Position numbers and translations under genes: made by a program. The notes under the pieces are model-generated. The model was not told where the DNA came from, ran no database searches, and was given only the letters and a program-made list of their open reading frames with translations. Positions 17,870 to 26,826 of a stretch of DNA of 64,000 nt are shown piece after piece (the stretch's first letter is position 1; the number at the start of each line of letters is the position of its first letter). This DNA comes from Nocardiopsis terrae (GTDB taxonomy: Bacteria; Actinomycetota; Actinomycetes; Streptosporangiales; Streptosporangiaceae): positions 337,046-401,045 of the forward strand of contig NZ_BMXJ01000003.1 in NCBI RefSeq assembly GCF_014651695.1. Direction: 5' to 3'.

Positions 17870-18592
17870 TTAGCCCACGACCTCCCATTGGACGGTGCCC
17901 ACGCCGGCGCCGGTGCCGATGATCTGGTCGAAGGCGGCGGTGGACAGGTCCAGGCAGCGGCCGGCGATGAAGGGGCCGCGGTCGTTGACGCGCACGGTCA
18001 CCGACTTGCCGTTGTCGGGGTTGGTCACCTTGACCATGGTGTCGAAGGGCAGCGTCTTGTGCGCGGCCGTCATGCCGTAGGTGTCGAAGGTCTCGCCGTT
18101 GGCGGTGGTGGCGCCGTGGAAGCCGTCGCCGTAGAAGGAGGCCTCACAGGTGCCGCCCTCGCCGCTGCTTTGGGAGGCGTCCGAGTCGCCGGAGGGTGTC
18201 TCGGGTTCGGGCTCCGGTGTTTCCTCTTCGGGTTCGAGGATGGCCGGGCCCGAGGCGCTCAGGGCCTGGGGTGCCGCGGCTTGGGCGCGTTCGGCCTCGT
18301 CCTGGGGTTGTTCGGGTTCGGAGTCGGGGTCCTGGGCGGTGAGGGTCCCGATCTGGGCCTGGGGGATCCCGGCGGCGCTGGTGGCGTTGTCGGGTTCGGC
18401 GCCGGAGGTGATGACGGCGGCCGCGGCGGTGCCGCCCACGAGCAGGGTCAGGCCGGCGGCCGAGGCCACGACCAGGGCGCGCTTCTTGCGTGAGCGTGCG
18501 GCTGCCAGGCGGGGTCCGACGGCCGGGGGTGCGTCCTGGGTGGTCGCATCGTGGTCGTCGGCCGGTGGGATCTGGGGCTCGTGTTTGCCCAC
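17870..18592 (-). CDS. RlpA-like septal/cell-wall protein with transmembrane anchor
   Basis: 240 residues. A cytoplasmic basic N-terminus is followed by one membrane segment (about 39-61), an extracellular acidic Glu/Pro/Gln linker (about 65-145), and a double-psi beta-barrel domain (about 146-240) with [28 protein letters not shown] and VNDRGPF motifs. Family members are septal-ring or lytic-transglycosylase-like cell-wall proteins. GTG 18592 has AAGGA 7-8 nt upstream. The promoter carries an MtrA-type direct repeat, fitting control by the cell-division/cell-wall response regulator MtrA. The leader is long (about 155 nt). Confidence 0.85.
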   Translation of the reverse strand: MGKHEPQIPPADDHDATTQDAPPAVGPRLAAARSRKKRALVVASAAGLTLLVGGTAAAAVITSGAEPDNATSAAGIPQAQIGTLTAQDPDSEPEQPQDEAERAQAAAPQALSASGPAILEPEEETPEPEPETPSGDSDASQSSGEGGTCEASFYGDGFHGATTANGETFDTYGMTAAHKTLPFDTMVKVTNPDNGKSVTVRVNDRGPFIAGRCLDLSTAAFDQIIGTGAGVGTVQWEVVG

Positions 18593-18754
18593 AACGCAGT
18601 CCTTCGAACGGGAACAGGGGTGTGGCGGTCGCCTCCGGGCGTGGTGCCGTGGAGGGCGTGGTGTGTTCGGGTGGTGCGGGCCCCGGGGGGATGTGTGGGG
18701 CCGGGCACGGGCCGAACGGGCCCGCCGGTGGCATCGCACGGGGTCTGGGCGCAG

Positions 18755-18779
18755 AGCTTAGGGGTAACGCGACAGTAAC
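18755..18779 (-). promoter_or_regulatory. MtrA-type box and -10 for rlpA-like gene
   Basis: GTAAC (18764-18768), six bases, GTAAC (18775-18779): an exact direct repeat with 11-bp period, matching the known actinobacterial MtrA consensus. On the minus strand it sits four bases upstream of a TAAGCT -10 box (18755-18760), so a bound regulator would cover the -35 region. Confidence 0.6.
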
Positions 18780-18810
18780 GGTACCGGAAAGTGATGGTTT
18801 GTGGAACTTC

Positions 18811-20010
18811 TCACCCGGTGGCCCGCACGGAGCGCAGTTCGGGTCGGCGCGGGGGCAGGCCCTGGGGGAAGAGGGCCTGGGTCGGGTCGGGCAGGTCCAG
18901 GCCGCTGAGTTCGGCCACGGCCTGGGACAGGGTCGGGTTGTCCAGGTGTCCGCCCACGGTGCGGATGAGGGTGCTCAGGGTGGGCAGGGGCGGTGCGCCC
19001 AGGGCGGCGGTGGCGTAGCGGGCGGCCACGGCGGGGGTGCGTGAGGCGCCCGCCCAGCAGTGCAGCAGGACGCGTTTGCCCTCGGCGCGCAAGGCGGCCA
19101 CGGCCGTGGCGGCCTCGTCCAGGGTGAAGTGCAGGTTGGTGTTCTTGCCGGGGGTGTCGTGCAGCCACACGCGTACCCAGTCGGGGCCGCTCAGGTGGGG
19201 GGCGTCGTCGGGGTGGGTGCGGCACAGCGAGACCACCGCGTTCACGTCTTGGGGGCGGGTGCGCAGGTGGTCGAGGTTGCCGAGCAGGACTCCGGGGTCC
19301 TGGGGGTGGGGTACGGCGAAGGGTGGCAGGCGCTGTTCGGGCCGTTCCCGGATGGGGTGCTGGGGCCACTGGCGGGGTTGGGTGCCGCGCACCTGGACCA
19401 GGGCGGCGGTGATCAGTGTGTGGGGGTCGGTGTGCCCGCTCAGTCGGCGCAGCGCTCGCAGGGGCAGGGCGGAGGCGCCCCAGCGGGCCCCGGCCAGGGC
19501 TCCGGTGTACATGGCGGCCGGGTCGCCGCCGGTGTGGCGGGCCCGGTGCAGGGCCTGTGTCAGGTGGGTGCAGGCGAAGGTGCCGTGGGCGGGATCGTGT
19601 GCGGGGTGGGGGGTGTGGGTCAGGGCCCGCCAGGAGGCGCCCAGGGGGTCGTGGTCGGTGGTGTGTTCCAACTCGGGTGAGTGCGGGGGCGTGGCGGTGC
19701 GCACCAGGGTGCTCAGGGCCCGTACCCAGGCGTGTGGGGCGGGGCCCCGGGGTGCGGGGAGGTCGGGGGTGTGCGCTGGGGGTGCGGTGGCGGCCCGGGC
19801 CAGGGCGGTGCGGATCAGGTGGGCCAGCAGCGCGGGGCCGGCGGGGGTGTGGGGGCCGGGCAGGTGGGGGGTGGTGGCCGCGGTGGTGAACTGTCGGATC
19901 CGGGCGGGTGGTGTGCCGACCAGGGCGGCGGCGGCCGCAGCGCCGAGCAGGGCTCCGGCGGCCCGGTCGTGGGCGGGGTCCTCGGGCGGGTGCGGTGGTG
20001 TTGGGGGCAC
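18811..20010 (-). CDS. Degenerate ADP-ribosylglycohydrolase fused to dual-specificity phosphatase
   Basis: 399 residues. Residues ~15-210 follow the DraG/ARH fold in order (RAAGALLGAA, then GGD..., then GALAGARWGASALP). However, the metal-binding residues of active enzymes are missing: the usual GDALG after the first helix is AAALVG, and the usual GGDTDT is GGDPAA (161-166). Residues ~235-399 are a cysteine phosphatase: general acid D285 and the P-loop HCWAGASR with C318 and R324. So the phosphatase looks active and the hydrolase half inactive, perhaps an ADP-ribose sensor (inference). GTG 20010 has GGAGA about 7 nt upstream. Confidence 0.75.
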   Translation of the reverse strand: MPPTPPHPPEDPAHDRAAGALLGAAAAAALVGTPPARIRQFTTAATTPHLPGPHTPAGPALLAHLIRTALARAATAPPAHTPDLPAPRGPAPHAWVRALSTLVRTATPPHSPELEHTTDHDPLGASWRALTHTPHPAHDPAHGTFACTHLTQALHRARHTGGDPAAMYTGALAGARWGASALPLRALRRLSGHTDPHTLITAALVQVRGTQPRQWPQHPIRERPEQRLPPFAVPHPQDPGVLLGNLDHLRTRPQDVNAVVSLCRTHPDDAPHLSGPDWVRVWLHDTPGKNTNLHFTLDEAATAVAALRAEGKRVLLHCWAGASRTPAVAARYATAALGAPPLPTLSTLIRTVGGHLDNPTLSQAVAELSGLDLPDPTQALFPQGLPPRRPELRSVRATG

Positions 20011-20504
20011 GGTGGTTCTCCACGGGGTGGGAAGGGACGGGGGCCGGACCCGGTCGGGGGTCCGGGGGTGGTCTTCCCGGTGGAGGTGGTGTGCGTGCAC
20101 GGGTTGCCGGTTGTGGCCACCCGGGTGCGGTGGGCGGGGTCGGCCGTTGAGGGGTGCCGTCAACGAGTGCGGCGCCGGTCGCGAATGCGGCTGAACCTCG
20201 ACGTATCAGCGCCATGGTGGAGGGTCAGGGGCCCGACCGTTCACCCGGTGTGGAGAATTCGTCCGGATGCGCTTCACCTTCCGTGCCTTCGCTGCGGAAG
20301 GGCGGTGCCCCGATCCGGGTGCTGCCTACAGATGCGGGACTGTGCCGGCGCTCACCGGAGCGGGGTGTTTCATCGTGGGTTCCTGCGCGGGCTTCTCGTG
20401 CGCGGTCTTCGGGCGCGGCGGTATGCGTGGCGTGTGTCGGCGTCTACGCTGCTGTCGCGGCGTGGATCGCCGCCGTCGTCAGCTTCCCCTGATGAGGTCC
20501 TCAC
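20011..20504. other. Intergenic stretch without a convincing gene
   Basis: Open frames exist on both strands but none shows family similarity, a ribosome site or consistent third-position bias. A TACGCT box at 20445-20450 (+) may serve the small gene at 20505. The first ~60 bases are the leader of the phosphatase fusion. Confidence 0.4.
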
Positions 20505-20708
20505 ATGAAGAGGACGTGGATGTGCGTGATGAGTCTGGTCGGGATGGCCGTTTCGGCTTCCGTGTTGATCCTGCTCGTTCTGTCGCTGTTTCGCCCGGGC
20601 GGGCAGGGGAACGTCTGGGCGGTCGGAGCGCTCGCGTGCCTCACCGTGGTCTGCGCGGTGGGGGTGCGGTACTGGCGGCCGTGGACGTCGATCTCGGAGG
20701 ACAGCTAG
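20505..20708 (+). CDS. Small two-helix membrane protein
   Basis: 67 residues with two hydrophobic segments (about 7-28 and 37-57) and an acidic C-terminal end. The ATG has GAGG 7 nt upstream. No family recognised. It stands alone between two minus-strand units. Confidence 0.5.
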   Translation: MKRTWMCVMSLVGMAVSASVLILLVLSLFRPGGQGNVWAVGALACLTVVCAVGVRYWRPWTSISEDS

Positions 20709-20914
20709 CCGGGCCTGCCCCGGGAAGGCCGTGGCGGACGCGGAGATCCCGTCGAGCGTTCGTCACGACCTTCGCCCGCGCGAACGCGCGCACGATCCGC
20801 GGGTCCGGAGGGGGGAACCGGAACGCAGGGGGGGCAGCGCGTCCGGCACCGTTCGGGACGCGCGCAGTTCCGGGAGAGCACCACAGGGCACTCCCGCACA
20901 CTGTTAAGGAACGG

Positions 20915-21616
20915 TCAGGTCCGGGCGGGTTGGGGCAGGCAGGCGCTCAGGTAGCGGTCGGCCACGGCGTGGGCGACGGCGGCGTCGGGGCACAGGGGTG
21001 CGGCCACCGTGTCGGCGCCCGAGTCGCTCAGGCGGTCGTGGAACAGGCCGGGGGCCAGTAGCCATGCGGCGACGCTGATACGGGTGTGGCCCCTGGTTCG
21101 TAGTTCGGTGACCTTGTCGGCGACCGTGGGGGTGTTGGTGGCGGCGTAGGCCAGGTGGACGGGGGTGTCCATCTGTTGGGACAGGCGTTCGGCGGCCTGG
21201 TCGAGTTCGGTCTGGGCGTGGGGGTCGGAGGTGCCCGCACAGCCCAGGACGAGGGCGTCGCCGGGGCGGTGGCCGGCGGCTTCCAGGCGTTTGCGGGCGG
21301 TGGCCGTCAGGGCGGGGTGGTCGCCCAGGGCGGGGGTGATGACGGCGTCGGCTCGTCCGGCCAGGGCGAGTTGGTGGGGGATGTCGGTGCGTACGTGGTA
21401 GCCCGAGGTCAGGAAGGCGGGGACGACCACCAGGGGCCCGGGTGTGGTGGCGGCGACCTGTTCGACGGTGGGGTCCAGGACGTCGGCGAAGGCCAGGCGG
21501 GTGGGGCGGTGGGTGATCTCGGCCACGCGCAGGGCCAGGGAGTGGGCCACGGCGGTGCCGCGGGGTGAGCGGGTGCCGTGCACGGCCAGCAGCAGGGTGG
21601 GGATGTGGTTCAGCAT
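20915..21616 (-). CDS. Sirohydrochlorin chelatase (CbiX/SirB-like)
   Basis: 233 residues. Inserts Fe2+ (or Co2+) into sirohydrochlorin. Metal-binding histidines H13 (LLLAVHGTRSPRG) and H74 (SGYHVRTDIP) sit in the expected chelatase blocks. Its ATG overlaps the end of nnaR by 7 bases (ATGCTGA), so it is the last gene of the nirB-nirD-nnaR unit. The context says it makes siroheme, the cofactor of the nitrite reductase encoded upstream. Confidence 0.88.
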   Translation of the reverse strand: MLNHIPTLLLAVHGTRSPRGTAVAHSLALRVAEITHRPTRLAFADVLDPTVEQVAATTPGPLVVVPAFLTSGYHVRTDIPHQLALAGRADAVITPALGDHPALTATARKRLEAAGHRPGDALVLGCAGTSDPHAQTELDQAAERLSQQMDTPVHLAYAATNTPTVADKVTELRTRGHTRISVAAWLLAPGLFHDRLSDSGADTVAAPLCPDAAVAHAVADRYLSACLPQPART

Positions 21617-22764
21617 GGGTGGGTGTCCAGGGCCAGGCGGTAGCCGCGTTTGACGACCGTTTGGATGATCTTGGGGTCGCCCAGGGCGGTGCGTAGGCGG
21701 GCCACGGCTGTTTCGACCGCGTGGGCGTCGGCGTCCTCGCCCAGGCAGGTGAGCAGGTGGGCGCGGTCGCGGACTTGGCCGGGGCGGTGGGCCAGGGCGC
21801 GCATCAGGCGCATGAGGGTGGGCGAGAGGGTGTGGACGGTGCCGTCGACCAGGACGGCGTGTCCGCGTAGGCGCATGCGGTGGCCGGCCACGTGCAGGGT
21901 GGGAAAGCGTGCGGGGAGTTCTTCGGTGAGTTTGCGGACCTGGGCGCCGATGCGGGCGCGGTCGGGCCACACGGTGGGGATGTCGTGGGCCATCAGGGGG
22001 CGTGCGGTGACCGGTCCCACGCACATGGCCAGGACGTGGCCGCGCAGGGCCTGGACGAGGGCGTGTTGTTGGCCGGTGGTGTGGGCGCGGGTCAGGAGTC
22101 CGGCGGCGGCGGGGGCGCTGGTGAAGGTGACGGCGTCCACTCCCCCGGTGGTGACGGCTTCGATGAGGCGGTCCAGGGGTGCGGTCTGTTCGGGTTGGGT
22201 CCACCGGTAGACGGGGACTTCGATGACCTCTGCTCCGGCCAGGCGCAGGGCGGCGGTGAAGTCGGGTAGGGGTTCGCCGTGGAGTTGGATGGCCACGCGT
22301 AGGCCTTGGACGCCGCGTTGGAGGAGGTAGTCCAGGACCTCGGCGGAGGATTCGGAGGGCGGGGACCATTCCTCGGTGAGTCCGGCGGCGCGGATGGCGC
22401 CTTTGGCTTTGGGGCCGCGGGCGAGTAGGCGGGAGGAGGCCATGCTGGTCAGGAGGGGTTCGGCCATGCCCCAGGTTTCGCAGGCCTCGATCCAGCCGCG
22501 GAAGCCGATGCCGGTGGTGGCCACGACGACGTCGGCGGGGGTGCGGGTGAGTTGTTCGGAGACGGTGGCCAGGCGTTGGTCGTCGCTGAGGGGGACGATG
22601 CGCAGGGCGGGGGCGGCGATGACCTGGGCGCCCTTGCGGTGTAGGAGTGTGCTGAGTTCCTCGGCGCGGCGGGCTGCGGTGACGGCGACGGTGAACCCGG
22701 CCAGGGGTGCGGTGGTGGCCTCGGCTGTGGGCGGGGAGGCTGTGGTGGGCGGGGCGTTGTTCAT
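21610..22764 (-). CDS. nnaR: NnaR-type nitrate assimilation regulator (HemD domain + winged helix)
   Basis: 384 residues. Residues about 20-275 form a uroporphyrinogen-III synthase-like (HemD) fold, and about 285-380 an OmpR/PhoB-type winged helix (DGTVHTLSPTLMRLMRALAHRPGQV..., ending VVKRGYRLALD). This domain pairing is that of NnaR, which co-activates nitrate/nitrite assimilation genes with GlnR in streptomycetes. The ATG overlaps the nirD stop (ATGA) and its own end overlaps the chelatase start. Whether the HemD half still makes uroporphyrinogen III is not decidable here. Confidence 0.85.
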   Translation of the reverse strand: MNNAPPTTASPPTAEATTAPLAGFTVAVTAARRAEELSTLLHRKGAQVIAAPALRIVPLSDDQRLATVSEQLTRTPADVVVATTGIGFRGWIEACETWGMAEPLLTSMASSRLLARGPKAKGAIRAAGLTEEWSPPSESSAEVLDYLLQRGVQGLRVAIQLHGEPLPDFTAALRLAGAEVIEVPVYRWTQPEQTAPLDRLIEAVTTGGVDAVTFTSAPAAAGLLTRAHTTGQQHALVQALRGHVLAMCVGPVTARPLMAHDIPTVWPDRARIGAQVRKLTEELPARFPTLHVAGHRMRLRGHAVLVDGTVHTLSPTLMRLMRALAHRPGQVRDRAHLLTCLGEDADAHAVETAVARLRTALGDPKIIQTVVKRGYRLALDTHPC

Positions 22765-23159
22765 GGTGTCCCCTGTTCTGCGCGGGTGCTGGCGTGGGTG
22801 GTGGGGTTGGTGCCGATCTGGATGTTGTGGTCGTGGACGCGGACCGGCCAGGTGGCCAGGCGGGTGTGGGGGTCGTCCAGGCTCTGTCCGGTGCGCAGGG
22901 AGAAGACGTGTTTGAGCATGGGTGAGGCCACGGTGGGTTCGCCGTCGCGGTCGCCGACGATACCGCGTGCCAGGACGGCGGCGCCGGTGTGGGGGTCGAG
23001 GTTGTCCAGGGCGTACAGGTGGTGGTCGCGGGTGGAGAAGAGGGCGACCTGGTGTCCGTCGGGGAGCAGGGCGGCCAGGCCGATCTCGGGTTCGAGGCGT
23101 TCCTGCGGGCAGATGGTGACCCAGTCGGTGGTGGCGGGGGCGTGGGTGAGGACGCTCAT
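22761..23159 (-). CDS. nirD: Nitrite reductase small subunit
   Basis: 132 residues with a Rieske-like fold. As in other NirD proteins, the cluster-binding Cys and His pairs are absent (the segment reads ASPMLKHVFSLRTGQSLDDP), so it is structural or electron-transfer supporting. ATG overlaps the nirB stop by 4 bases and its stop overlaps the nnaR start by 4 bases, indicating translational coupling. Confidence 0.92.
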   Translation of the reverse strand: MSVLTHAPATTDWVTICPQERLEPEIGLAALLPDGHQVALFSTRDHHLYALDNLDPHTGAAVLARGIVGDRDGEPTVASPMLKHVFSLRTGQSLDDPHTRLATWPVRVHDHNIQIGTNPTTHASTRAEQGTP

Positions 23160-25663
23160 CGGGTGCTCTCCTGCTGGTGGGTGCGGGGGGTGGGCATGCC
23201 GAGGTTGAGGGGGCCCGGGACGGGTTGGTCGCGGGTGGTGGTGAAGCTGATGGTGGGGTCGGGGGTGGTGGGGGCGTTGGCGAAGGAGACGAAGCGGGCG
23301 AGTTTGTCGGGGTCGTTCAGGACGGCGGCCCATTCGTCGGTGTAGGTGTCCACGTGGCGGGCCATGGCGGTTTCGAGTTCGTGGGCGATGCCCAGGCTGT
23401 CGTTGACCACGACCTCGCGCAGGTGGTCCAGGCCGCCGTCGAGGGATTCGATCCAGGGGGCGGTGCGCTGGAGGCGGTCGGCGGTGCGGATGTAGAACAT
23501 CAGGAACCGGTCGATGTAGCGGATGAGGGTGTCCTCGTCCAGGTCTGCGGCCAGGAGTTGGGCGTGGCGGGGGGTGAAGCCGCCGTTGCCGCCCACGTAC
23601 AGGTTCCAGCCGGTGTCGGTGGCGATGATGCCGAAGTCCTTGCCGCGGGCTTCGGCGCATTCGCGGGCGCACCCGGAGACGGCGGACTTGAGTTTGTGGG
23701 GTGAGCGCAGGCCCCGGTAGCGCTCTTCCAGGCGGATGGCCAGGCCCACCGAGTCCTGGACGCCGTAGCGGCACCAGGTGGTGCCCACGCAGGACTTGAC
23801 TGTGCGCAGGGACTTGCCGTAGGCGTGTCCGGATTCGAATCCGGCTTCGACCAGGCGTTGCCAGATGGTGGGGAGTTGTTCGAGGCGGGCGCCGAACAGG
23901 TCGATGCGTTGGCCGCCGGTGATCTTGGTGTAGAGGTCGAAGTCGCGGGCGACCTCGCCGATGACGATGAGTTTGTCGGGGGTGATCTCGCCGCCGGGGA
24001 TGCGGGGCACGACGGAGTAGGTGCCGTTGCGTTGCAGGTTGGCCAGGTAGCGGTCGTTGGTGTCCTGCAGGGTGGCGGTTTCGCCGTCCAGGATGTGGCC
24101 GCCGCCCAGGGAGGCGAGGATGGAGGCGACGGCGGGTTTGCAGATGTCGCAGCCGTGGCCGGTGCCGTGGGCGTCGATGAGGGCGGAGAAGGTGGTGGTG
24201 CCGGTGGCGCGCACGATCTCCAGGAGTTCGGCGCGTGACTGGGTGAAGTGCTCGCACAGGGCCTTGGACTGGGTGATGCCGGCCTGGGTGAGGATCTGTT
24301 TGAGCATGGGCACGCACGAGCCGCAGCTGGTGCCCGCCTTGGTGCAGGACTTGAGTTCGGCCACGTCGTGGGAGCCGCACTCGATGGCGTGGGTGATGTC
24401 GCCCTTGGTGACGGCGTTGCAGGAGCAGATCTGGGCGGTGTCGGGTAGGGCGTCGGCGCCCAGGGCTTCGCCGTCGGGGGTGATCAGGGCCAGGGGGTCG
24501 CCGGGCAGGGGTGAGCCGACCAGGGGGCGCAGGGTGGCGTAGGCGGAGGCGTCGCCGACCAGGACGCCGCCGAGCAGGGTGGTGGCGTCGTCGGACAGGA
24601 CGAGTTTGGCGTAGCGGCCGCTGGCGGCGTCGTTGACGACCACGTCCAGGGCGCCGGGGGTGCGGCCGTGGGCGTCGCCGAAGCTGGCCACGTCCACGCC
24701 CAGGAGTTTGAGTTTGGTGGAGGTGTCGGCGCCGGTGAAGGTGGCGTTGCCGCCGACCAGGCGGTCGGCGACGACCTCAGCCATGGCGTTGCCGGGGGCG
24801 ATGAGTCCGTAGACGGTGCCGCGGTGGTGGGCGGCTTCGCCGATGGCGTGGATGTGGGCGTCGCTGGTGGTGCAGGTGTCGTCGATGACGATGCCGCCGC
24901 GTTCGCCGGTTTTGAGGTCGCTGGTGCGGGCCAGGTCGTCGCGGGGTCGGATGCCCACGGAGAACACGACCAGGTCGGTGTCCAGGTGGTCGCCGTTGTC
25001 CAGGAGCAGGCGGGCGGCGCGGCCGTCGGGGCCGGGTTCGACGGCGGTGGAGGCGGTGTGGGTGTGGACGTGCACGCCCAGGTCGGTGATGAGGTTGCGC
25101 AGGAGCGCTCCGGCGCCTTCGTCGATCTGGGCGGGCATCAGGTGGGGGGCGAGTTCGACGACGTGGGCCTGTAGGCCCAGTAGGCGTAGGGCGTTGGCGG
25201 CTTCCAGGCCCAGGAGTCCGCCGCCGATGACCACGCCGGTGCGTGCGCCGGAGGCGGAGGCGGTGATGGCGTCCAGGTCCTCGATGGTGCGGTAGACGTG
25301 GCAGCCGGGCAGGTCGTGGCCGGGGACGGGGGGTACGAAGGGGGTGGATCCGGTGGCCAGGACCAGGCGGTCGTAGGGCAGGACGCGGCCGGAGGTGGTG
25401 GTGACGGTGCGGGCGGCGCGGTCGATGGTGGTGGCCTGTTCGGCGACGTGGACGTCCACGCGGGGGCCGCGTAGTTCGCCCAGGGACAGGTCCTGGGCGG
25501 TGGCGCCGTCGAAGTAGGTGGACAGGGCGACGCGGTCGTAGGCGGTGCGGGGTTCCTCGCCCACGACGGTGATGTGCCAGTGGCCGGCGGTGTCGCGGTC
25601 GCGGAGGGCCTCGACGAGCCGGTGGCCGACCATACCGTTGCCGATGACGACGAGTTCTTCCAT
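23156..25663 (-). CDS. nirB: NADH-dependent assimilatory nitrite reductase large subunit
   Basis: 835 residues. Reduces nitrite to ammonia with NAD(P)H. The order is FAD/NAD domain (VVIGNGMVGHR at 5; VVIGGGLLGLEAANAL near 143), BFD-like 2Fe-2S region (CSCNAVTKGD, then CTKAGTSCGSC), a second Cys pair (GCDIC), and a siroheme/4Fe-4S domain (SCVGTTWCRYG and SGCARECAEARGKD). ATG 25663 has AGGAG 7-8 nt upstream. It heads the overlapping unit nirB-nirD-nnaR-chelatase. Confidence 0.96.
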   Translation of the reverse strand: MEELVVIGNGMVGHRLVEALRDRDTAGHWHITVVGEEPRTAYDRVALSTYFDGATAQDLSLGELRGPRVDVHVAEQATTIDRAARTVTTTSGRVLPYDRLVLATGSTPFVPPVPGHDLPGCHVYRTIEDLDAITASASGARTGVVIGGGLLGLEAANALRLLGLQAHVVELAPHLMPAQIDEGAGALLRNLITDLGVHVHTHTASTAVEPGPDGRAARLLLDNGDHLDTDLVVFSVGIRPRDDLARTSDLKTGERGGIVIDDTCTTSDAHIHAIGEAAHHRGTVYGLIAPGNAMAEVVADRLVGGNATFTGADTSTKLKLLGVDVASFGDAHGRTPGALDVVVNDAASGRYAKLVLSDDATTLLGGVLVGDASAYATLRPLVGSPLPGDPLALITPDGEALGADALPDTAQICSCNAVTKGDITHAIECGSHDVAELKSCTKAGTSCGSCVPMLKQILTQAGITQSKALCEHFTQSRAELLEIVRATGTTTFSALIDAHGTGHGCDICKPAVASILASLGGGHILDGETATLQDTNDRYLANLQRNGTYSVVPRIPGGEITPDKLIVIGEVARDFDLYTKITGGQRIDLFGARLEQLPTIWQRLVEAGFESGHAYGKSLRTVKSCVGTTWCRYGVQDSVGLAIRLEERYRGLRSPHKLKSAVSGCARECAEARGKDFGIIATDTGWNLYVGGNGGFTPRHAQLLAADLDEDTLIRYIDRFLMFYIRTADRLQRTAPWIESLDGGLDHLREVVVNDSLGIAHELETAMARHVDTYTDEWAAVLNDPDKLARFVSFANAPTTPDPTISFTTTRDQPVPGPLNLGMPTPRTHQQESTR

Positions 25664-25702
25664 GGGGCGGCTCCTGCGGGCTGCGGGGTCGGACGGTTTT
25701 CA

Positions 25703-25723
25703 GGCAACCTGCAGGGTGTTACC
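25703..25723. promoter_or_regulatory. Inverted repeat upstream of nirB
   Basis: GGCAAC (25703-25708), 9 bases containing CTGCAG, then GTTACC (25718-25723): an inverted repeat with one mismatch, about 40 bases before the nirB start. It could bind NnaR or GlnR. Further out, GTTTC-N8-GTCAC (25751-25768) is a GlnR-like pair but with spacing 8 instead of 6. Confidence 0.4.
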
Positions 25724-25888
25724 CGGTGGTTGGGCGGGTGTGTCGGGGGTGTTTCGTTGTGCTGTCACTGCAGGTGGGGGGTGAGTGATTGGTGTGGTGG
25801 GGGCGGGTATTGCCTGGCGGGGCGGGTGCGGGCCGGCGGTGGGGCGCTGTTGTGCGGGGTGGGGTGGTGTGCGGCACATCGGGGTGTG

Positions 25889-26557
25889 TCAGGGGTTTTG
25901 GTGCCTGGGGTTCCGGGGCTGTTCGGGGTGGTGGGGGGTGCGTTGGTCGATGAGGTGTTGGCGGTGGCTGCTGCGGCGTACCGCGGTGACGATGATGAGT
26001 AGGAGGCCGCCTGCGGCGCCCAGGAACGGCAGGGTCAGCTGGGAGGCCAGGGAGCTGAGGAGTCCGGTCAGGGTGTGGTCGGCGAGGTCGGCCCCGTAGG
26101 CCAGGGCGAAGCGGACGTCGTCGGGGGCCTGGCAGGTCAGGGTGTGTTCGCCGGCCTGGGTCAGTTCGGTCATGCCGATCATTGCCCAGGATCCTTCGGG
26201 GTCTTCGACCTCGTGGTTGAAGGTGGGGTAGGCGAAGGCGGGCTGTTGGCCGTCGGGGCCGGTCAGGGAGCAGGCGGTGTGGTCGACCGGGGTGGGTGAG
26301 CCGTACAGCAGCCACTGCGGTTGGGTGTGCACGGCGGGGTCGACGGTGAAGGTGGTGCTCTGGGTGCCCCGGGTTTGCGCTGTGAAGTCGGGTGGGGTTG
26401 TGGCCTGCAGGATGAGTGTGACAAACAGGACCGCGCCCAGGGCGAGGGAGAGCGGGATGAGGGCGCCGCCCACCCAGTACCAGGTGCGGGAGGGGCGTAG
26501 TTCTCGGGGGTCCACGTGGGGCGGTGGCCCGTAGGGGGCCGGGTGAGGTGCGGCCAT
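25889..26557 (-). CDS. Two-helix membrane protein with extracytoplasmic domain
   Basis: 222 residues. A Pro-rich N-terminus is followed by a membrane segment (about 25-50), an external ~110-residue domain with two Cys (CSLTGPDG and LTCQAPDD, possibly disulfide-bonded), a second membrane segment (about 165-192) and a basic, His/Pro-rich tail. ATG 26557 gives MAAPHPAPYG; no clear ribosome site. No characterised family recognised. Confidence 0.65.
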   Translation of the reverse strand: MAAPHPAPYGPPPHVDPRELRPSRTWYWVGGALIPLSLALGAVLFVTLILQATTPPDFTAQTRGTQSTTFTVDPAVHTQPQWLLYGSPTPVDHTACSLTGPDGQQPAFAYPTFNHEVEDPEGSWAMIGMTELTQAGEHTLTCQAPDDVRFALAYGADLADHTLTGLLSSLASQLTLPFLGAAGGLLLIIVTAVRRSSHRQHLIDQRTPHHPEQPRNPRHQNP

Positions 26558-26826
26558 GCGGTGAGTGTCGCATGGGTGACCTGCGGGGGTGTGTTTTCCG
26601 GGGCAGGTTTGGGTGGGTGTTGTCGAACCTGTGCCCGGGGTTGGTGGGGGTGCGGGGCGACGGTGCGGGCCGAAAACGGTGTGGTGTTGTAGAGCTTTTG
26701 AGGGTTTGGTGTCTTGATTTCTTTCTGGGGTGGGGTTTTTCGTCCCAGGGTTCACTGGGTTGTTCAATGACACACTTGAGGGATGGGGTGGCCGGAAGGG
26801 GCGCCTGAACTCTGGAGGGGGATCTG

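Noticed and set aside
18593..18754. c-di-AMP (ydaO-type) riboswitch in the rlpA-like leader
   Set aside because: Expected for some RlpA genes, but the conserved riboswitch blocks could not be found in the leader.
20267..21061. 264-codon + frame across the phosphatase/chelatase gap
   Set aside because: No ribosome site or family similarity; overlaps the small membrane gene in another frame and the chelatase gene end.
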